This document shows, in pieces, positions 1 to 5,371 of a stretch of DNA of 5,372 bases (the stretch's first letter is position 1; every line of letters begins with the position of its first letter). A program made the position numbers and the translations under genes. Origin of the DNA: an uncultured Clostridia bacterium (lineage in GTDB: Bacteria; Bacillota; Clostridia; TANB77; CAG-508). The notes under the pieces were generated by a model. It searched no databases and was not told the origin of the DNA. It was given only the letters and a program-made list of their open reading frames with translations. The stretch lies in the NCBI GenBank assembly GCA_944393305.1, contig CALXZS010000095.1, positions 1-5,372 of the forward strand. Direction: 5' to 3'.

Positions 1-249
1 ATTGTAGTAATCTCTACAACCAGCGTCGGTAACCAAACACACGCCATTATATCCGTCTTCTGATTTTGTCCAATAATATCCCGTTCTTCCTTCTAAAGAG
101 CTATCGTTTTCAACATATTTACTAAATACCCCTCCTCCAAGCAAAACAGAAAAGTCAGTTATTGCTGCTTTTGTTCCTCTTTTTTCTAATATATGTAATT
201 TATTATCTCCAAAACATTGTTCTTGTGTTAAAAAAGTAAAATTACTCAT
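1..249 (-). CDS. Partial gene (N-terminal 83 residues): possible C-type-lectin-like / DUF6273-like variable protein
   Basis: This frame stays open from an ATG at 247-249 to the left edge, so only the N-terminus is present. The start is supported by GAGGAG at 258-263, 8 nt upstream, and by a promoter further up. The protein begins MSNFTFLTQEQCFGDNKL. It has no signal peptide or membrane segment. A KRGTKAAITDFSVLLGGG stretch lies at residues 23-40 and GRTGYYWTKSEDGYNG at 54-69. From memory, this arrangement resembles a family in gut Firmicutes that has a WTKS-D-G motif, then a variable segment and a C-terminal RPAL-type motif. Related folds (formylglycine-generating-enzyme / C-type lectin) are used by phage receptor-binding proteins and by targets of diversity-generating retroelements. 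That assignment is inference, because the diagnostic C-terminus is outside the window. Residues 67-83 use a strikingly different codon set from the rest. The open frame is firm; the function is weakly supported. Confidence 0.7.
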   Translation of the reverse strand, partial: MSNFTFLTQEQCFGDNKLHILEKRGTKAAITDFSVLLGGGVFSKYVENDSSLEGRTGYYWTKSEDGYNGVCLVTDAGCRDYYN

Positions 250-257
250 ATATATTA

Positions 258-263
258 CTCCTC
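258..263 (-). promoter_or_regulatory. Ribosome binding site of the left-edge gene
   Basis: GAGGAG on the minus strand lies 8 nt before the ATG at 247-249. This is a strong Shine-Dalgarno match and fixes the start of the truncated left-edge gene. Confidence 0.75.
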
Positions 264-264
264 T

Positions 265-278
265 ATGCTTATAAGCAT
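265..278. repeat. Perfect 14-bp palindrome in the 5' leader of the left-edge gene
   Basis: ATGCTTATAAGCAT reads identically on both strands. It sits between the predicted transcription start (about position 310) and the GAGGAG ribosome binding site at 258-263. A perfect inverted repeat here could be a regulator-binding site or a small hairpin close to the ribosome binding site. No run of T follows it, so it is not a terminator. Its function is inferred from position only. Confidence 0.4.
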
Positions 279-316
279 TGCTTTATTATATTTTTATAAA
301 AAGTTACTTTGTTTAT

Positions 317-346
317 ATTATAGCATACGGCAGACTACATCCGCAA
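317..346 (-). promoter_or_regulatory. Extended -10 promoter for the left-edge gene
   Basis: On the minus strand the -10 box TATAAT (317-322) is a perfect match preceded by TGC, giving the extended -10 form TGCTATAAT. A weaker -35, TTGCGG (341-346), lies 18 bp upstream. Transcription would start near 310 and leave a leader of about 60 nt before the ATG at 249. The -35 region lies inside an imperfect arrangement of GCAGAC/GTCTGC arms that could hold an operator. Confidence 0.6.
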
Positions 347-434
347 CCTAAAAATCTTGCTTTTTATTACATTTTTTTGTCTGCAATAGCATAACAAGTT
401 TTTTTACAATTCTTTTTTGCAATTTTTTATAACT

Positions 435-472
435 AAAAAATTCGAACTCCAGGCATTACCTTTTGTTCGAAT
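435..472 (-). terminator. Intrinsic terminator of the DUF378 gene
   Basis: On the minus strand an 8-bp perfect stem ATTCGAAC (465-472) / GTTCGAAT (440-447) is followed directly by a run of six T (435-440). Inside the 17-nt loop, AGG (451-453) and CCT (459-461) can pair further. It begins about 10 nt after the stop codon at 483-485, the expected place for a Rho-independent terminator of that gene. A T-rich tract also follows the stem on the plus strand, but no plus-strand gene needs it. Confidence 0.85.
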
Positions 473-482
473 CTTTTCTTTT

Positions 483-677
483 TTAGTCATGGTCATAAGT
501 AAAGTATCTTATAGTCCATAATCCTGAAATTCCCACTAGGGTATATATTATTCTACTTACAACACTCATTGCACCAAAGATACTATCAACTAAGTTAAAT
601 CCAAATAATCCAATTAGTCCCCAGTTGATTGCTCCAATAATGACTAAAACTAAAGCTATTCTGTCAATTATTTTCAT
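483..677 (-). CDS. DUF378 family small membrane protein (YuzA-like)
   Basis: A 64-residue hydrophobic protein beginning MKIIDRIALVLVIIGAINWG. It has two predicted membrane helices, at about residues 4-22 and 39-55. The first holds the GAINWGLIGLFGFN signature and the second the SRIIYTLVGISGLW signature, both characteristic of the DUF378 family (B. subtilis YuzA is a member). The family's function is unknown; it is an inner-membrane protein. I chose the ATG at 675-677 because AGGAG lies 8 nt before it. The in-frame GTG at 684-686 overlaps that AGGAG and cannot be served by it. The gene stands alone, with a promoter at 713-742 and a strong terminator at 435-472. It ends in a short charged tail (YDHD), probably outside the membrane. 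Family assignment is confident; the role is unknown. Confidence 0.9.
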   Translation of the reverse strand: MKIIDRIALVLVIIGAINWGLIGLFGFNLVDSIFGAMSVVSRIIYTLVGISGLWTIRYFTYDHD

Positions 678-712
678 ATCTTTCACTCCTATCTTTAAGC
701 TTTACATAACTT

Positions 713-742
713 ATTTTATGCAAAATCATTTTTTTTATTCAA
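713..742 (-). promoter_or_regulatory. Promoter of the DUF378 gene
   Basis: On the minus strand, TTGAAT (737-742) and TAAAAT (713-718) are separated by 18 bp, resembling sigma-A -35 and -10 boxes. The -10 is a 5/6 match. The expected start is near 706, giving a leader of about 30 nt. The spacer is an A-rich run, common in low-GC Firmicute promoters. Confidence 0.5.
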
Positions 743-772
743 GATAAGAGAATTACTAATTTTTTCATTTTT

Positions 773-886
773 TTAAAATTGTATATTTAAAATTATGCAG
801 TACACGCGCAGTTTGGAGCTGTAAAATTCGAAGAATTTTAGCAGTGACAGCAAGTGTCAAATAATTTTCAAATATACAATTGTTAA
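773..886. repeat. 114-bp imperfect palindrome, MITE-like or structured repeat
   Basis: The outer arms 773-796 and 861-886 are inverted copies. They match over 24 positions with two single-base bulges and begin TTAA at each end. The interior is GC-richer (about 45%) than the AT-rich flanks and contains further nested pairing. One perfect hairpin is TAAAATTC (822-829), GAA loop, GAATTTTA (833-840), extended by CTG/CAG. A second is TGACA (845-849), GCAAG loop, TGTCA (855-859). The element has no coding capacity. It lies between the galE stop (905) and the DUF378 promoter. Size, terminal inverted repeats and base composition fit a non-autonomous MITE or an intergenic palindromic repeat. A role as galE terminator is possible, but no proper T-run follows the stem. 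The TTAA ends could be target duplications or simply part of the arms. Confidence 0.6.
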
Positions 887-904
887 TAATATAAATTTTA
901 TACT

Positions 905-1906
905 TTATTTCTGATTTTTTGTAAAATTCCAAGAATCTTTACACATTTGCTCTAAATCCTTTTCTGCTTTCCAATCTAGCATTTTTTCTGCTTTTGTTGG
1001 GTCAGCATAACATTCTGCAATGTCTCCAGGTCTTCTAGCTGTAATTTCATATTTAATTTTTTGACCAGTTGCTTTTTCAAAATTTTCAACAATGTCTAAT
1101 ACTGAATATCCTTTACCTGTACCCAAATTGTATTCTTCTACACCAGTCATTTTATCTGCTCTTTTTAATGCTTTTAAATGACCTTTTGCTAAGTCTACAA
1201 CATGTATATAATCTCTAACACCAGTACCATCATGTGTTGGATAATCATTACCAAATACATTTAGATGGTCTAATTTTCCAAGTGCTACTTGATTAATATA
1301 TGGCATTAAATTATTTGGTATTCCATTTGGACTTTCTCCAATTAAGCCACTTTCATGTGCTCCTATTGGATTAAAATATCTAAGAAGTATTATGCTCCAA
1401 TTATTATCTGATATGTATAAATCTTTTAATATTTGTTCAATCATTAATTTTGTTTGTCCATATGGATTTGTTGCTGAAAGTGGAAAATCTTCTTTTATTG
1501 GAACTGTCGCTGGATCTCCATATACAGTTGCTGATGAACTAAATATTATTTTTTTAACATTATGTTTTTGCATAAGTTCCAATAATACTAAAGTTCCATT
1601 TATATTGTTATCATAATATTCAAGTGGCTTTTCAACAGATTCTCCAACAGCTTTAAGCCCTGCAAAATGTATTACTGCTGTTATGTCTTTATTTTCTTCA
1701 AATACATTCTCTAATTCTTCTTCATTTCTTAAATCTACTTCGTAAAATTCAAAATCTTTGCCTGTTATTTGCTTAATTGCTTTTAATGCTTCTGGTTTAC
1801 TATTTACAAAATTGTCTACAACTATTACTTTTTCTCCTTCATTTAATAATTCTACAACTGTATGTGAGCCTATATATCCTGCTCCTCCTGTTACTAATAT
1901 TGACAT
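905..1906 (-). CDS. galE: UDP-glucose 4-epimerase
   Basis: GalE interconverts UDP-glucose and UDP-galactose through a 4-keto intermediate using bound NAD+. It is a cytoplasmic enzyme of the Leloir pathway that also supplies galactose for envelope sugars. The 333-residue length is typical. Visible features are the Rossmann glycine motif TGGAGYIGSH (6-15), VDN at 30-32 for the NAD ribose, and the catalytic triad S124, Y149 and K153 (ATVYG, then NPYGQTK). RYFNPIGAHESG (176-187) and RDYIHVVDLA (231-240) are also present. Residue 299 is Cys, aligned by eye with human C307 and E. coli Y299, which suggests a pocket wide enough for UDP-N-acetylhexosamines. The ATG at 1904-1906 follows AAAGGAGGA by a few bases, an excellent ribosome binding site. 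The gap to the transglycosylase tail is only 34 nt, so it may be read from the polA unit. A TATAAT at 1940-1945 lacks a convincing -35. Confidence 0.96.
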   Translation of the reverse strand: MSILVTGGAGYIGSHTVVELLNEGEKVIVVDNFVNSKPEALKAIKQITGKDFEFYEVDLRNEEELENVFEENKDITAVIHFAGLKAVGESVEKPLEYYDNNINGTLVLLELMQKHNVKKIIFSSSATVYGDPATVPIKEDFPLSATNPYGQTKLMIEQILKDLYISDNNWSIILLRYFNPIGAHESGLIGESPNGIPNNLMPYINQVALGKLDHLNVFGNDYPTHDGTGVRDYIHVVDLAKGHLKALKRADKMTGVEEYNLGTGKGYSVLDIVENFEKATGQKIKYEITARRPGDIAECYADPTKAEKMLDWKAEKDLEQMCKDSWNFTKNQK

Positions 1907-1910
1907 ATTT

Positions 1911-1919
1911 TCCTCCTTT
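1911..1919 (-). promoter_or_regulatory. Ribosome binding site of galE
   Basis: AAAGGAGGA on the minus strand ends 4 nt before the ATG of galE at 1904-1906. It is the best Shine-Dalgarno match in the window and implies efficient independent translation. Confidence 0.75.
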
Positions 1920-1940
1920 TAATATTTATTTTTTATATAA

Positions 1941-2066
1941 TTATAAGTATATCCTTTGATAAATATTATAATCTTTTAATATTTTTCGTACATACATATT
2001 AGTTTCTTTATATGGGATATTTTCAATATCACTGCCATCCGCTTTGATTATTCCTTCTTCAATCCA
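1941..2066 (-). pseudogene. Out-of-frame C-terminal part of the lytic transglycosylase
   Basis: This frame encodes 41 residues and a TAA stop at 1941-1943. It starts WIEEGIIKADGSDIENIPYK and continues with ETNMYVRKILKDYNIY. This is the expected C-terminal end of SLT-type lytic transglycosylases: a W after the YNAG-G-V-N region, then an ENIPYKET--YV motif and a basic amphipathic helix. It has no start codon or ribosome binding site of its own. It joins the main frame cleanly after R140 if one base (position 2067) is skipped, giving a 181-residue protein. I read it as one ancestral gene split by a 1-nt insertion; an assembly error is the main alternative, and +1 recoding at the CGG codon is less likely. 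Confidence 0.85.
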
Positions 2067-2487
2067 TCCGATTAACAGTTCCCATTCCTGCATTATATGC
2101 TGCAAGTGCAATCATATCGTTTCCAAATATTTCTTTTAAATTTGCATAGTATTTTACGCCAATCTGTATATTTTTTTCTGGATTGTACAATGTTTCATTA
2201 CTTGTATATTCCATTAGTTCATTTGTTGCTACTTCTTTTGCAGTATTATCCATTAATTGCATAAGCCCCATTGCTCCTTTATTTGAAACAGCATCATCAT
2301 CAAAATTACTTTCTGCTTTTATAATTGCATAAACTAATAATGGGTCTATTTCATTTTCTTCTGCATATTTTTCAACATATTCTGAATAATCTTGTCTATA
2401 AACTAATTTTAGTATGTTATCTAAGTTTAATAATATTAAAATTAATGAAATTACAATTACTATAAGAATTAATATTATTTTTCGCAC
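2059..2487 (-). CDS. Membrane-anchored lytic transglycosylase (SLT domain), C-terminally truncated by frameshift
   Basis: Enzymes of this family cleave the MurNAc-GlcNAc bond of peptidoglycan with formation of a 1,6-anhydro ring, acting outside the cytoplasmic membrane. The 142-residue product has an N-terminal hydrophobic anchor (about 4-20). The SLT fold follows: catalytic Glu59 in IIKAESNF, the GAMGLMQLMD motif (71-80), YNPEKNIQIGVKY (101-113) and AAYNAGMG (129-136). It then ends abruptly at TGA (2059-2061). The missing ET--YV helix is present in another frame (1941-2066). The start is GTG (2485-2487), chosen because AAGGAG (2495-2500) lies 7 nt upstream. Only 14 nt separate it from the polA stop, so the two are probably cotranscribed. 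In many Clostridia I recall coaE between polA and such a gene; it is absent here. The truncated product may be unstable or inactive. Confidence 0.88.
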   Translation of the reverse strand: MRKIILILIVIVISLILILLNLDNILKLVYRQDYSEYVEKYAEENEIDPLLVYAIIKAESNFDDDAVSNKGAMGLMQLMDNTAKEVATNELMEYTSNETLYNPEKNIQIGVKYYANLKEIFGNDMIALAAYNAGMGTVNRMD

Positions 2488-2494
2488 TTTTCTT

Positions 2495-2500
2495 CTCCTT
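2495..2500 (-). promoter_or_regulatory. Ribosome binding site deciding the GTG start of the transglycosylase
   Basis: AAGGAG on the minus strand is 7 nt from the GTG at 2485-2487. It lies in the 14-nt gap after the polA stop and makes the GTG the best start, as no ATG is nearby in frame. Confidence 0.7.
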
Positions 2501-2501
2501 G

Positions 2502-5165
2502 TTATTTTGCGTCATACCAAGTTTTAGCTTCAGATATTTCTACTTTTAAAGGTACATCTAAATTTGCTGCTTTTTCCATACTTTCTTTAAGTATCTTTTT
2601 AGCTTCTTCTTTTTGTTCTTCTTTTACCTCAATAATTAGTTCATCATGTACTTGCAATATTATTTTTGCATTAATTGTTTTTAAATTATCATATGCATGA
2701 TTCATTGCTATTTTCATAATATCCGCTGCTGTTCCTTGTATTGGTGTATTCATAGCCACTCTTGAGCCAAATTGTCTAACCATATAATTATTTGATTTTA
2801 ATTCAGGTACATATCTTCTTCTTCCAAATGCTGTTTCTACATATCCTAATTCTTCTGTCTTTTTTATTATATCATCCATAAAAGTTTTTATGCCCTTATA
2901 TTTTTCCAAATAATTATCTATATATTTTTGTGATTGTTTCCTATCTATTTTCAATTGTTGAGATAATCCAAAAGCTGTTATTCCATATATTATTCCAAAA
3001 TTTACAGCTTTTGCTCTTGACCTTTGCTCTTTTGTTACTCTATTTATTGGCACACCAAATACCTTTGAAGCTACTTCTTTATGAATATCCTCATCATTTT
3101 GAAATGCTTTTATCATGTTTTCGTCTTTAGCAATATGTGCAAGAACTCTTAATTCAATTTGAGAATAGTCTGCATCTATAAATATATTTCCTTCTCCTGC
3201 TTTAAAAGCTTTTTTTACATTTTTTCCTTCGCCTTCATGACTTGGTAAATTTTGAAGGTTTGGATCTGTACAACTTATTCTACCTGTTGCTGTTATTGTC
3301 TGATTAAATACTGCATGTATTTTATTATCTTTAGGATTTATATATGGAATTATTCCATCTACATATGTAGAAGTTAATTTTACTAAGCTTCTATATTCTA
3401 GCACTTTTTCTACTATTGGATGCTCTTCTTTTATTCCTTCTAATGTTTCTACATCTGTTGCATATCCTTTTTTATTTTTCTTTGGCTCTGTTAATTTTAA
3501 TTTTTCAAATAAAATTTTTCCTAGTTGTTGTGTCGAATTTATATTAAACTCTTCTCCTGCTAAATCATATATTTCTTTCATAACATTGTTAAGTCTTTGT
3601 TTTAACTCTTTTCCAAAGTCTTCTAATTCAGCTTTATTTACTGTTATTCCATTATACTGCATTTCTCCAAGAACTTTTACTAATGGCATTTCTATATCAT
3701 CAAATAAATGAGCCGAACCTTCTTCTTGCATTTTTTTCATTGTAAGTTCATAAAGTTTCTGCAAAGCATATACATAAACTCCTATTTCGTCTTTATTCGA
3801 CATTTCTTTTACTTGTTCAAACATATTTAGTTGGATTTCTTCTTTTTTTGGTATTAATTCATCCAAATCTATATCTAAATATTGAGCAGATATATCTTTT
3901 ATATTGTGCTTTATGTTTGTTGGATTTAATACATATGCTGCAACTTCTGCATCATATTTTATTCCTTTTAAATTGATTCCATATTCTTTTAATAATACAT
4001 AGTCTTCCTTTATATTAAATCCAATTTTATTTATTTTTTCATTTTCAAATATTTCTTTTAATTTTTGTATATCTTCATTTCCATTTAGCTTTATATAAAT
4101 TATATTGTCTCTATTTTCATATATTCCTATACCAAGAATGTCCTTTTTTATAATTCTTGTTTCATCATTTGACTCTCTAGTTTCTAAATAAAAAATTAAT
4201 TTTTCTTTTATTTTAATATCTTCTACTTTTACCTCTTTTACATTTATTTTTATTGCTTCTGTTTTTGCTTCTATTTCTTTATTTAAGCCAAATCTTTCAA
4301 TAAATCTATTAAAATTTAATTTTTTAAATATTTCTGCTACTTTTTCTCTGTCCCAATCTACAATTTTTGCTTCTTCTAAATTGTCTATTGGTGCATTAAT
4401 TTTTATTGTACCTAGTTCTCTAGATAGTTCTGCTAAATCTCTATTTTTTATTAATGTGTCTTTTAATTTTGATGTTAAATCTACTGTTCCTTCTTCTAAT
4501 GCTTTATATAAATTATCTATTGTTTTAAATTGTTTTATAAGGCTTGTACCTGTTTTAGGTCCGACATTTGGAACTCCTGGTATTTCGTCTGAAGAATCTC
4601 CCATTAAAGCTTTTACTTCTATTAAATCTATTGGTTCAAGTCCATATTCTTCTTCTACTTTTGCTTTTGTATATATTTCTGTTTCAGTTTTTCCCATCTT
4701 TGTTCTAGGTATTCTTACTGTAATATTATCTTCAATTAATTGAAATAAGTCTCTATCTCCAGATAGTATATATACATCTTTTCCGTCTTTTGCAAATTTT
4801 TTGGAATATGTACCTAAAATATCGTCTCCCTCATAATCTGCAAGTTCTACTACTTTTATGTTCATAGCATTTAGTATTTCTTTTATAATTGGCATTTGTT
4901 CAGCAAGCTCATTTGGCATTCCATGTCTATGCTTTTTATATCCTTCATAGATGTTTTTTCTTACATCTGCTGCTGTTTTTGAGTCAAATGCTACTACCAT
5001 ATATGTTGGCTCTACTTCCTCCATATTTTTGAACATTATAGATAGAAAACCATAAATTGCATTTGTATATTTGCCGTCTTTTGTTGTTAGCATTTTATTT
5101 CCCATTATTCCATAAAATGCTCTATTCATAATACTGTTTCCATCTATTAATAAAACTTTTTCCAT
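2502..5165 (-). CDS. polA: DNA polymerase I
   Basis: PolA fills repair gaps and removes RNA primers from Okazaki fragments. The 887-residue protein has the usual three parts. The 5'-3' nuclease domain (about 1-295) shows D8 in LLIDGN, D61, EGDD (112-115), SGDRD (135-139) and GDSSDEIPGVPNVGPKTG (189-206). The 3'-5' exonuclease-like domain (about 320-475) looks inactive: the DxE motif reads Y326-L-E328, and the position of E. coli D501 is L468, although D388 remains. The polymerase domain (about 485-887) has motif A DYSQIELR (666-673, D666), motif B R715/K719/F723/Y727 and motif C VHDE (839-842, D841). F723 at the E. coli F762 position predicts discrimination against dideoxynucleotides. I start at the ATG 5163-5165, which has AGGAG 7 nt upstream; a 16-residue upstream extension in frame is rejected. 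It is the first gene after its own promoter. Confidence 0.97.
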   Translation of the reverse strand: MEKVLLIDGNSIMNRAFYGIMGNKMLTTKDGKYTNAIYGFLSIMFKNMEEVEPTYMVVAFDSKTAADVRKNIYEGYKKHRHGMPNELAEQMPIIKEILNAMNIKVVELADYEGDDILGTYSKKFAKDGKDVYILSGDRDLFQLIEDNITVRIPRTKMGKTETEIYTKAKVEEEYGLEPIDLIEVKALMGDSSDEIPGVPNVGPKTGTSLIKQFKTIDNLYKALEEGTVDLTSKLKDTLIKNRDLAELSRELGTIKINAPIDNLEEAKIVDWDREKVAEIFKKLNFNRFIERFGLNKEIEAKTEAIKINVKEVKVEDIKIKEKLIFYLETRESNDETRIIKKDILGIGIYENRDNIIYIKLNGNEDIQKLKEIFENEKINKIGFNIKEDYVLLKEYGINLKGIKYDAEVAAYVLNPTNIKHNIKDISAQYLDIDLDELIPKKEEIQLNMFEQVKEMSNKDEIGVYVYALQKLYELTMKKMQEEGSAHLFDDIEMPLVKVLGEMQYNGITVNKAELEDFGKELKQRLNNVMKEIYDLAGEEFNINSTQQLGKILFEKLKLTEPKKNKKGYATDVETLEGIKEEHPIVEKVLEYRSLVKLTSTYVDGIIPYINPKDNKIHAVFNQTITATGRISCTDPNLQNLPSHEGEGKNVKKAFKAGEGNIFIDADYSQIELRVLAHIAKDENMIKAFQNDEDIHKEVASKVFGVPINRVTKEQRSRAKAVNFGIIYGITAFGLSQQLKIDRKQSQKYIDNYLEKYKGIKTFMDDIIKKTEELGYVETAFGRRRYVPELKSNNYMVRQFGSRVAMNTPIQGTAADIMKIAMNHAYDNLKTINAKIILQVHDELIIEVKEEQKEEAKKILKESMEKAANLDVPLKVEISEAKTWYDAK

Positions 5166-5172
5166 TAATTTT

Positions 5173-5177
5173 CTCCT
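5173..5177 (-). promoter_or_regulatory. Ribosome binding site deciding the polA start
   Basis: AGGAG on the minus strand lies 7 nt before ATG 5163-5165. The frame is open further upstream, to 5213, but that extension lacks a comparable site and would place the MEKVLLIDGN family N-terminus internally. Confidence 0.75.
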
Positions 5178-5203
5178 AATTATTTTTTCTTTTTTCCCTA
5201 GAT

Positions 5204-5232
5204 ATAATATCAAAAAGATAAGAATTATTCAA
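5204..5232 (-). promoter_or_regulatory. Promoter of polA
   Basis: On the minus strand, TTGAAT (5227-5232) and TATTAT (5204-5209) are spaced exactly 17 bp apart. They match the sigma-A consensus boxes at 4/6 and 5/6 positions. Transcription would begin near 5197, about 30 nt before the polA ATG. This places polA at the head of a unit that may continue into the transglycosylase and galE. Confidence 0.6.
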
Positions 5233-5275
5233 CTGTTTTTATAAATAATTTATCTCATCCACCTAAAATTTTCTC

Positions 5276-5371
5276 CTAATTTTTCATTTCAATTTTATAT
5301 ATTTTTAGCATATAAGCATTATAGTATTGATTATATCTCTCTATATATTCTTCTCTCATATCTATTGTTTT
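5276..5371 (-). CDS. C-terminal fragment of an unrecognised upstream gene
   Basis: A minus-strand frame enters from the right edge and ends at TAG (5276-5278) after 31 residues. It contains REEYIERYNQYYNAYML and ends KIYKIEMKN. The segment is rich in Tyr, Glu, Lys and Asn, helical in character, with no membrane segment. I do not recognise the family. An internal ATG at about 5355-5357 could start a 27-residue peptide, but no ribosome binding site precedes it, so a truncated longer gene is more likely. No intrinsic terminator separates it from polA, so some read-through into polA is possible. Confidence 0.5.
   Translation of the reverse strand, partial: KTIDMREEYIERYNQYYNAYMLKIYKIEMKN

Larger units (their letters stand above)
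5167..5281. repeat. 15-bp direct repeat, two copies exactly 100 bp apart
   Basis: The plus-strand sequence AATTTTCTCCTAATT occurs at 5167-5181 and again at 5267-5281. On the minus strand each copy reads AATTAGGAGAAAATT. The first copy is the polA ribosome binding region. The second overlaps the stop codon of the upstream gene (5276-5278). The polA promoter lies between them. This may record a local duplication or insertion, or simply two similar ribosome binding regions. Confidence 0.5.

Noticed and set aside
861..904. Simple Rho-independent terminator for galE
   Set aside because: The stem here belongs to the larger 773-886 palindrome and no continuous T-run follows on the minus strand.
1392..1616. 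Plus-strand open frame opposite galE
   Set aside because: It is antisense to a confidently assigned gene and has no family motif.
1940..1945. TATAAT box in front of galE on the minus strand
   Set aside because: There is no acceptable -35 at 16-18 bp, and such boxes are frequent by chance in this AT-rich sequence.
1777..1959. Plus-strand leucine-rich open frame over the galE start
   Set aside because: It is a low-complexity antisense product of AT-rich codons in galE.
2930..3130. Plus-strand open frame opposite polA
   Set aside because: It is antisense to the polymerase domain, with no recognisable features.
4381..4743. 120-residue plus-strand open frame opposite polA
   Set aside because: It is fully antisense to the 5' nuclease domain; its Ser/Phe/Ile-rich composition is that of a reverse-complement shadow.
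5166..5213. 16-residue N-terminal extension of polA
   Set aside because: The AGGAG site lies inside it and the family N-terminus begins at MEKVLLIDGN.
5250..5258. Minimal ATG-AGA-TAA open frame after a GGTGG, a possible leader peptide
   Set aside because: It lies upstream of the predicted polA transcription start, and a two-codon frame is easily random.
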